This document shows, piece by piece, positions 58,534 to 64,000 of a DNA stretch of 64,000 nt (positions within the stretch are counted from its first letter, which is position 1; each line of letters begins with the position of its first letter). This DNA is from Herbaspirillum sp. WKF16. GTDB taxonomy: Bacteria > Pseudomonadota > Gammaproteobacteria > Burkholderiales > Burkholderiaceae_D. A model generated the notes under the pieces. The model had not been told where the DNA came from. It saw only the letters and a list, made by a program, of their open reading frames with translations, and did not search any database. Both the position numbers and the translations under genes were made by a program. The stretch covers positions 496,001 to 560,000 of the forward strand of contig NZ_CP118632.1 in the NCBI RefSeq assembly GCF_028993615.1, in the 5' to 3' direction.

Positions 58534-60474
58534 ATGCGTGCCGACTTCGCGCTGCGCGCCTGGCTGGCGCTGTCGTGCCTGCTGGGCGCATGCGCCGCGC
58601 CGGCGGCAACCGCCGGGGTGGTGCACCTGGCGCGCGCCGAATCGATGTCGGTGGCGCCGTCGCAGTACCAGCCGCCGTCTTCCACGATCGACGCCGCGAC
58701 GCTGGCAGGGCCGTGGACGGCGGTGACGCTGCCGCACACCTCCACCGCCGCGCCCGGCCCCGGCAAGCCGGGCGCCATGGCCACCACCTGGTACCGCGTT
58801 TCGCTGGCGGGGATCGATGCCGCGCCCGGGCCGATGGCGCTGCACCTGTTGCGCTGGCAGGCGGCGGGGCAGCTGACGGTGTACGGCGACGGCCGCCTGC
58901 TGTACCGTTCGCAAGGCTCGCCGGTGTGGAACCACTTCCGCCATCCGGCGCTGGTGATCCCGTTGCGCCAGACCGACGAGGCGCCGCTGCCGCGCACGCT
59001 GCTGCTGCGCCTGGACACCTATCCCGGCGCGGCCGGGGCCGTCACCTCGATGTACGCCGGGCCGCAGCGCGAGATCTACGCGCGCTACGCGCTGCGCGAG
59101 TGGCTGGAGTACCAGTTTCCCTTCATGGCCAGCGTCGCCTTCCTGGCCGTCGGCCTGTTCTCGCTGGGGATCTGGGCGGTGCGCCGGCGCGAGCCGATCT
59201 ACTTCCTGGTGTTCGCCATCGCCGCCTGCACCGTGACCCGCCGCTGGCATTTCTATGCCGGCCTGGAGCAGCTCTCTATTTCCGACCAGTGGTTCGGCTG
59301 GCTCACCTACAACGCGCTGAACTGGCAGATCGTCGCCCTGCAATACTTCGCGCGCCTGCTGCACGGACGCGACCACCGCTGGTTCAACCGCGCGACGGTG
59401 GCCTTCGCCCTGCTGATGACGCTGGTGACGCTGCCGATGTCGGCGCTGCAGTACGGGTTGGTGCTGGTCAAGCCCATGCTGTACGTGGTCCCGATCCTGC
59501 TGGGCGCGGTCATGACCGCGCGCAACATGTGGGACGGCTGGCGTAGCCGCTCCTACGAGGCGCGCCTGCTGGGCCTGTGGATGATCGTCAGCCTCAGCTT
59601 CGGCACCTACGACTGGTTCAAGGTCAAGTACCAGTTCAACATGGAAGGCTTCTACCTGACGCCGTACGCGGCCATGGTGATGTTCGTGGTGATCACCTAC
59701 ATCCTGTTCCGGCGCTACGTCAACGCCGTGGCCGAGACCGAGCGCGGCAAGGAGACCCTGGCGCTGCGCCTGCAGGCGCGCGAACGGGAGCTCGAGGAGA
59801 GCTACCGCAAGCTGGCCGAGGTGGAGAAATCGCGCACCCTGAGCATGGAGCGCCAGCGCATGATGCAGGACATGCACGACGTGCTGGGCCTGTCGCTGAT
59901 CGGCGCGCTGCGCATGGTGGAGCGCGGCAAGCTGGACGAGCGCGAGGTGTCGCGCATCCTGAGCTCCTGCATCGACGACCTGAAGCTGGCCATCGATTCG
60001 CTGGAGCCGGTGGACGCCGACCTGCTGCTGTTGCTGGCGACCTTGCGCTTTCGCCTCGGCCCGCGGCTGGAGGCGGCCGGCATCCGGCTGCTGTGGAAGG
60101 TGGAGACGGTGCCGGCGCTGCCGTGGCTGGATCCGCGCCACGCGTTGCATATCCTGCGCATCCTGCAGGAGGCCTTCGCCAACATCATCAAGCACACCGG
60201 CGCCAGCGAGATCGCGGTGTCGACCGCTGTCGGCGCCGACAGCGTCAGCGTGACGGTGCAAGACAACGGTCCGGGTTTCTCGCTGGAGCAAGGGCTGGCG
60301 CAGGGCGGCAAGGGGCTGCGCAACCAGTTGCGTCGCGCCGAGGCGATCGGCGCGCGCATCCGGTGGCAGGCGGCGGGAACGGGGCAGCCGGGAACGCGCA
60401 TGGTGCTGCACCTGCCGCTGGCGGCGCACGGCGCCGTGGGTGTGATTCCGGAGCAGGCTGCGGGACCGGCCTAG
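58534..60474 (+). CDS. Sensor histidine kinase, 7TM-DISM-like sensor with HisKA_3 core
   Basis: 646 residues. A signal-peptide-like start, a periplasmic beta-sandwich domain to about residue 195 (WTAVTLPHTSTAAPG, TWYRVSLAG, MALHLLRWQAAGQLTVYGDG), then seven hydrophobic helices (about 200-400) and a coiled coil (LALRLQARERELEESYRKLAEVEK). The phosphorylated His is H448 in QRMMQDMHDVLGLSL. The ATPase part has EAFANIIKHTGAS and QDNGPGFS. It should phosphorylate the regulator 2 bases upstream. Signal unknown. Its stop shares CTAG with that of the convergent cyclase gene. Confidence 0.92.
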   Translation: MRADFALRAWLALSCLLGACAAPAATAGVVHLARAESMSVAPSQYQPPSSTIDAATLAGPWTAVTLPHTSTAAPGPGKPGAMATTWYRVSLAGIDAAPGPMALHLLRWQAAGQLTVYGDGRLLYRSQGSPVWNHFRHPALVIPLRQTDEAPLPRTLLLRLDTYPGAAGAVTSMYAGPQREIYARYALREWLEYQFPFMASVAFLAVGLFSLGIWAVRRREPIYFLVFAIAACTVTRRWHFYAGLEQLSISDQWFGWLTYNALNWQIVALQYFARLLHGRDHRWFNRATVAFALLMTLVTLPMSALQYGLVLVKPMLYVVPILLGAVMTARNMWDGWRSRSYEARLLGLWMIVSLSFGTYDWFKVKYQFNMEGFYLTPYAAMVMFVVITYILFRRYVNAVAETERGKETLALRLQARERELEESYRKLAEVEKSRTLSMERQRMMQDMHDVLGLSLIGALRMVERGKLDEREVSRILSSCIDDLKLAIDSLEPVDADLLLLLATLRFRLGPRLEAAGIRLLWKVETVPALPWLDPRHALHILRILQEAFANIIKHTGASEIAVSTAVGADSVSVTVQDNGPGFSLEQGLAQGGKGLRNQLRRAEAIGARIRWQAAGTGQPGTRMVLHLPLAAHGAVGVIPEQAAGPA

Positions 60475-61478
60475 CCGCGCCGCTTGCAGGAGTACATGGC
60501 CTGGTCGGCGCGCTGCAGCAGCACGCCGAAGTCGCAATGCTCGGCCGGCGAGACGCTGGCGATGCCGATGGATAGTGAGATCTGCCGGTGCGGCCAGGCT
60601 GCGCCGGCCACCACCGCGTGGATGCGTTCGGCCACCATGCCGGCGCTGCCCTCGGGCGTGTCCGGCAGGATCACGGCGAATTCGTCGCCGCCCCAGCGCG
60701 CCACGAAATCGCTGCTGCGCAAGGGCATGCGCAGCAGCTGCCCCAGCTTCACCAGTACGCGGTCCCCGGCCGGATGGCCGTAGGTGTCGTTGTATTGCTT
60801 GAAGCGATTCACATCGATCATCAGCAGGGACATCGGCGTGCCGCTGCGCAGGTGGCGCGCCCACTCCTCATGCACCCGCTGGTCGAAGGCGCGGCGATTG
60901 CCCACGCCGGTGAGGCCATCGGTCAGGACCTGTTGCTGCAGCTGCCCGATCTGGCGCTGCAGGCAGAGCCGTTCGGCCAGGTTGCGCGCCAGCAGCGGCA
61001 AGGCGATGCGCTGCGCCGGCGTCAGGCTGCGCGCCTGGCGGTCCAGCACGCACAGGGTGCCGAGGAAGCCTTCGGCGGTGTCGCCGAAGGCCGCGCCGGC
61101 ATAGAAACGCACCCCCGGCGCCCCGGCCACCATGGGCGAGGCGGCATGGCAGGCATGGGCCGCCAGGTCGCCGATCTCGGTGACCTCGTCGGTCGAACCG
61201 GCCGCGGCTTCACACAGGTTGAAATCGGTATTGCTGCGCAGCACGCCGCTCTGGCCCGGGAAGCGCCACCACTGGCGCCGCATCGGCGCGCGCGCGCCGT
61301 CGGCCTCGGCCGCCCCGGCCGAGAAGTGGCCATGCAGCTGCGACACCATCACGATGGGCGCTGCGCACAGCTGCCCCGCCAGCGCCGTGAAATCGCCCAG
61401 CAGCCGACCCAGCGCAAGATCCGGCTCGTGCGAGGGATGTTCCGGCAAGGGAGTGGAGTTGGCGCGGACTGGTTCCAT
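60471..61478 (-). CDS. Cytoplasmic diguanylate cyclase (GAF-like plus GGDEF)
   Basis: 335 residues from ATG 61478 (MEPVRANSTPLPEHPSHEPD); an ATG at 61604 would add 42 poorly coding residues. The first 165 residues form a GAF-like sensor (FYAGAAFGDTAEGFLGTLCVLDRQAR). The cyclase part has MIDVNRFKQYNDTYGHPAGDR, an intact WGGDEFAVILPD and an RSSD inhibitory site 5 residues before it. No membrane helix, so a soluble cyclase responding to a small cytoplasmic signal. It converges on the kinase gene and lies between the two response-regulator genes. Confidence 0.94.
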   Translation of the reverse strand: MEPVRANSTPLPEHPSHEPDLALGRLLGDFTALAGQLCAAPIVMVSQLHGHFSAGAAEADGARAPMRRQWWRFPGQSGVLRSNTDFNLCEAAAGSTDEVTEIGDLAAHACHAASPMVAGAPGVRFYAGAAFGDTAEGFLGTLCVLDRQARSLTPAQRIALPLLARNLAERLCLQRQIGQLQQQVLTDGLTGVGNRRAFDQRVHEEWARHLRSGTPMSLLMIDVNRFKQYNDTYGHPAGDRVLVKLGQLLRMPLRSSDFVARWGGDEFAVILPDTPEGSAGMVAERIHAVVAGAAWPHRQISLSIGIASVSPAEHCDFGVLLQRADQAMYSCKRRG

Positions 61479-61756
61479 GGCGGGGCGCCGGCGGTGGGCG
61501 GATGATCGGCAATCGGAAAGAAAACTGGACAGGTGTGCGGGCCGGCAAGATGCAAGGCGCAGGTCCGCTGCAGGCGACTCTAGCCGGGTTGGCGGGTTCT
61601 GCATATCGCAAGAACTGGGGACATCGCATTTTTTTCGGCCGTCCTATCATTGCCGCCGGGCCTGTCGGGATCAGTCAAAAAAAGCAACGAGGGTATTGAC
61701 CAGCGGCGGCGGGCCCACATCGCGCGCCGTGCCGCCCCGGAGAAAGCCAGGCCATC

Positions 61757-62425
61757 ATGCACCAGCCGCTACAACCCTTGCCGCCGGGCGCGCAGCCCGA
61801 CACGGCTTCCGATGTTGCCATCGGCGCCATCCCGCGGCAAATCCACCTGGCCCTGATCGACGACGATGCCGAGTTTCGCGGCGCCGTCATCGCCGCCGTC
61901 CAGCACAGCAACGACACCCGCCTCGTCGCCATCGCCGCCAGCGGCGCCGAGGGCGCGCTGCTGCTGCAGCAGGCGCCGGCCGACGTATTGCTGGTGGGCG
62001 CCTCCCTGCCGTACGGCGCCGGCCTCACCCTGATCCGCCAGGCGGCGCGCCGCTGGCCCGGCTGCGCCATCATGGCCGGCACCACCCTGGGCGACCGCGC
62101 CGACCTGCTCGCGTGCATCGAGGCCGGCGCCGCCGGTTACCTGTCCAAGGACAGCAGCCCCCTGCAGATGCTGGAAGAAATCCGCAGCGTCGGCAGCGGC
62201 GGCGGCTCCATCAACCCCCTGATCGCGCATCGCCTGCTGGTGCGCGCGCGGCGCGGCGAGCCCGTGCTGTCGAGCTACGAGGCGCAGGCGCTCGAACTGA
62301 TCGCGCATGGCTTCACCGCCGGCGAGGCGGCGCGCCGCATGCAGGTCACGCGCCATGCGGTGCTGGCCTGCGTGCGCCGCATCTACGCCCGGCTGGAACG
62401 CGCGGCCGGCCGGCAAATCACCTGA
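61757..62425 (+). CDS. Atypical LuxR-type response regulator lacking the phospho-acceptor Asp
   Basis: 222 residues. Clearly a paralogue of the regulator at 57854: aligned phrases LALIDDDAEF/VALVEDDAYF, DVLLVGASLPYGAG/DVLLVDIGLPDGSG, TTLGDRAD/TTFGDEAH, GYLSKDSSP/GYLLKDSAA and IRSVGSGGGSINPLIA/IRSLHGGGSPISPLIA. Position 81, the phospho-acceptor, is Gly (codon GGC at 61997). The acidic D35-D36-D37 and the Lys are kept. The HTH is present in divergent form (SSYEAQALELIAHGFTAGEAARRMQVTRHAVLACVRRIYARL) and the C-terminal 16 residues of the paralogue are missing. It cannot be switched by normal phosphorylation; it may act constitutively, by dimer exchange with the paralogue, or by ligand. Confidence 0.88.
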   Translation: MHQPLQPLPPGAQPDTASDVAIGAIPRQIHLALIDDDAEFRGAVIAAVQHSNDTRLVAIAASGAEGALLLQQAPADVLLVGASLPYGAGLTLIRQAARRWPGCAIMAGTTLGDRADLLACIEAGAAGYLSKDSSPLQMLEEIRSVGSGGGSINPLIAHRLLVRARRGEPVLSSYEAQALELIAHGFTAGEAARRMQVTRHAVLACVRRIYARLERAAGRQIT

Positions 62426-62492
62426 GCGGCGCATCGGCGTTACAATCTGCGCTGCACTCCAGTTGCCCTCATCCCGCTTACAGGACGCCCCC

Positions 62493-63134
62493 ATGGACGC
62501 CTTCTTCTTCATCCCTGTCGCCATCATGCTTGCGCTGGTGCCCGGCCCGAACAACTTCTGCGCGCTCAACAACGGCATCCGGCGCGGCGTCGGCGCGGCC
62601 CTGCTGGCCACCTTCGGCCGCGTGGCCGCGTTCGCGATCTTCCTGACGGTCTCGGCGCTGGGCCTGGGCGCGATGCTGCTGGCCTCGGAAACCGCCTTCG
62701 AGGCGGTGAAGTGGGTCGGCGCCGTCTACCTGTTCTATCTCGGCTGGCGCGCCTGGCGCAGTCGCGAATTCCATGGGCTGGAGCTGGCCGACGGCGTCGC
62801 CGGCGCCCCTGCGGCAGGCGCGCCGGCGCCGCGCGGCGTGGGCGCGCTGGCCATGCAGGAATTCCTGCTGGGCATCACCAACCCCAAGGCGATCATGCTG
62901 TTCGCGGCGATCTTCCCGCAGTTCATCGACCAGTCGCGCCCGGCCGCGCACCAGTTCCTGGTGCTGGGTTCGATCTACCTGGCCTCCGAGTTCGTCTCCA
63001 CGGCGGTGTATTCGGCCTGCGGCGCCCGGATCCGCCAGTTCATCCGCACCTCGCGCGGCGTGGCGCGCCTCAACAAGGCCACCGGCGGCTTCTTCATCGG
63101 CGCCGGCGCCTTGCTGCTGGCGGCGCGGCAATAG
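62493..63134 (+). CDS. LysE/RhtB-family amino-acid exporter
   Basis: 213 residues from ATG 62493 with AGGA upstream. Six helices; the LysE marks are ALVPGPNNFCALNNGIRRG near the start, KWVGAVYLFYLGWRAWRS and QEFLLGITNPKAIMLFAAIFPQFI. The family exports amino acids or small metabolites. The substrate is not evident, and no LysG-type regulator is adjacent. A terminator follows at 63163. Confidence 0.93.
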   Translation: MDAFFFIPVAIMLALVPGPNNFCALNNGIRRGVGAALLATFGRVAAFAIFLTVSALGLGAMLLASETAFEAVKWVGAVYLFYLGWRAWRSREFHGLELADGVAGAPAAGAPAPRGVGALAMQEFLLGITNPKAIMLFAAIFPQFIDQSRPAAHQFLVLGSIYLASEFVSTAVYSACGARIRQFIRTSRGVARLNKATGGFFIGAGALLLAARQ

Positions 63135-63162
63135 GCGCGGGCGATTTCGCCGTCGCCACCAG

Positions 63163-63186
63163 GGCCACCCGCGCGGTGGCCTTTTT
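63163..63186 (+). terminator. Rho-independent terminator of the LysE-family gene
   Basis: GGCCACC, 5-base loop, GGTGGCC, then five T residues, 28 bases after the stop. Confidence 0.88.
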
Positions 63187-63257
63187 GTTGCCGGGAGGCG
63201 GCTGTTACAAATTAGTCGCGCCGGGCTGATCCGTTTTCTTCTTTCAGGTGTCAGGCA

Positions 63258-63280
63258 AATGAGAACGCTTCTTTTTCATT
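63258..63280. promoter_or_regulatory. Fur-box-like site before the TonB siderophore receptor
   Basis: AATGAGAA, then a 7-base centre and TTTTTCATT form an imperfect inverted repeat 50 bases before the ATG. It resembles the AATGAGAAT...ATTCTCATT form of Fur sites seen in betaproteobacteria, with several mismatches in the right arm. The downstream receptor gene makes iron control likely. Confidence 0.6.
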
Positions 63281-63330
63281 AAAGACGGCGTGTCGATTTC
63301 TTGTCTTTATTTCATCTGAAAGGTCAGATC

Positions 63331-64000
63331 ATGGGGAAGGCCCTGGCGCTCAATCGCCACACCAATTTCGCATTCCAACCCACCGCCCTGGCGGCCGCCG
63401 TCAGCCTGGCCCTGGCCGCGCCGGCGTTCGCCCAGACCGCAGACGATGCCGCCGCGCTGCCCACCGTGACCGTCACCGGCGCCAGCGAGAACGGCCTGAA
63501 GCCGGCCTACGCCGGCGGCCAGGTCGCGCGCGGCGGCAGCCTCGGGGTGCTGGGCACGCAGGACGTGATGGATACGCCGTTCTCCACCACCAACTACACC
63601 GCGGACACGCTGAAGAACCTGCAGGCGCGCACCGTGGGCGACGTCATCGGCAACGACGCCTCGGTGCGCAACACCAACGGCGCTGCCGGTTTCGGCGACA
63701 GCTACCAGATCCGCGGCTTCGCGGTGTCGGTGGACGATACCGCCTTGAACGGCCTGTACGGCCTGGTGTCGCTGGGCCGCATGTCGACCGCCATGCTGGA
63801 GCGCGTCGAAGTGCTGAAGGGCCCGGGCACGCTGATGAGCGGCATGGGGCCGGCCGGCAGCGTCGGCGGCGCCATCAACCTGGTCACCAAGCGCGCCGGC
63901 GAAGAACCGGTGTCCAGCGTCACCGCTTCCTACATGAGCAGCGCGCAGTTCGGCCTGCAGGGCGACATCGGCCGCCGCTTCGGCGAGAACAAGGAATGGG
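63331..64000 (+). CDS. TonB-dependent siderophore receptor, N-terminal part, cut by window edge
   Basis: 223 codons from ATG 63331 (AAAGGT upstream) to the window end. A signal peptide (ALAAAVSLALAAPAFA) precedes QTADDAAALPTVTVTGASENG, containing a TonB box, then a plug domain: MDTPFSTTNYTADTLKNLQARTVGDVIGNDASVRNT (in steps), QIRGFAVSVDDTALNGLYGL, ERVEVLKGPGTLMSGMGPAGSVGGAINLVTKRAG. This pattern fits FhuA/FoxA-like ferric-siderophore receptors. The ligand lies in the missing barrel part. The Fur-like box upstream supports iron control. Confidence 0.93.
   Translation, partial: MGKALALNRHTNFAFQPTALAAAVSLALAAPAFAQTADDAAALPTVTVTGASENGLKPAYAGGQVARGGSLGVLGTQDVMDTPFSTTNYTADTLKNLQARTVGDVIGNDASVRNTNGAAGFGDSYQIRGFAVSVDDTALNGLYGLVSLGRMSTAMLERVEVLKGPGTLMSGMGPAGSVGGAINLVTKRAGEEPVSSVTASYMSSAQFGLQGDIGRRFGENKEW

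Noticed and set aside
58456..60864. 802-codon minus-strand frame opposite the kinase
   Set aside because: Arg/Gln/His-rich shadow of the kinase and part of the regulator gene.

Overview
The window is a GC-rich, gene-dense chromosomal stretch with short gaps, no insertion sequences, no CRISPR array and no phage genes. Gene content and style (pcm-rhodanese-tolC order, trimeric porin with a terminal Phe, RND pumps, many chemotaxis and c-di-GMP proteins, TonB receptors, frequent TTG starts) point to a betaproteobacterium of the Burkholderiales, most like an Oxalobacteraceae member such as Herbaspirillum. That placement is an inference from protein character, not from a database match.

Layout. 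1-5.9 kb: a tripartite RND multidrug pump (outer-membrane lipoprotein channel cut by the window edge, AcrB-type pump, AcrA-type adaptor) divergent from an AcrR/TtgR-type repressor, with an operator nearly identical to the enterobacterial AcrR site. 5.9-8.4 kb: pcm, a rhodanese and a TolC-family channel in one direction. 8.5-13.7 kb: a second TetR-adaptor-pump operon without its own channel. 13.9-18.5 kb: a YkgJ-type Cys-cluster protein, ArsC, two tandem undecaprenyl-diphosphatases and RecQ. 18.7-29 kb: two chemoreceptors, trmB, a Gly tRNA, arfB, an FMN alpha-hydroxy-acid dehydrogenase, an OafA-type acyltransferase, a TRIC-family membrane protein and small unknown genes. 29-41.4 kb: a MazG-like pyrophosphohydrolase, a methyltransferase, a diguanylate cyclase, DUF2325, a WYL regulator with a VOC protein, a LysR/BASS divergent pair, a FapA/DUF342 protein and a CDF metal exporter. 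41.4-47 kb: a 521-residue unknown protein, a YdeP-type molybdoenzyme, a CheY, and mntP behind a yybP-ykoY manganese riboswitch. 46.8-52.4 kb: a cobalamin riboswitch driving a translationally coupled TonB receptor, binding protein, permease and ATPase. 52.5-57.6 kb: D-cysteine desulfhydrase, an ABM protein, a porin and ilvD. 57.8-62.4 kb: a signalling island with a NarL-type response regulator, a 7TM-type histidine kinase, a GAF-GGDEF cyclase and a second response regulator that has lost its phospho-acceptor Asp. 62.5-64 kb: a LysE exporter and the start of a TonB siderophore receptor behind a Fur-like box.

Themes. Export and envelope stress (two RND systems, TolC, UppP pair), metal and cofactor control by RNA (Mn and B12 riboswitches), and signal transduction (two MCPs, CheY, two diguanylate cyclases, a two-component system). 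No single locus looks like a wholly new defence or mobile system. The most unusual items are the degenerate response regulator beside an intact paralogue, several unexplained dyads in promoter gaps, a terminator embedded in the opposite gene's coding end, and a few unassigned proteins.
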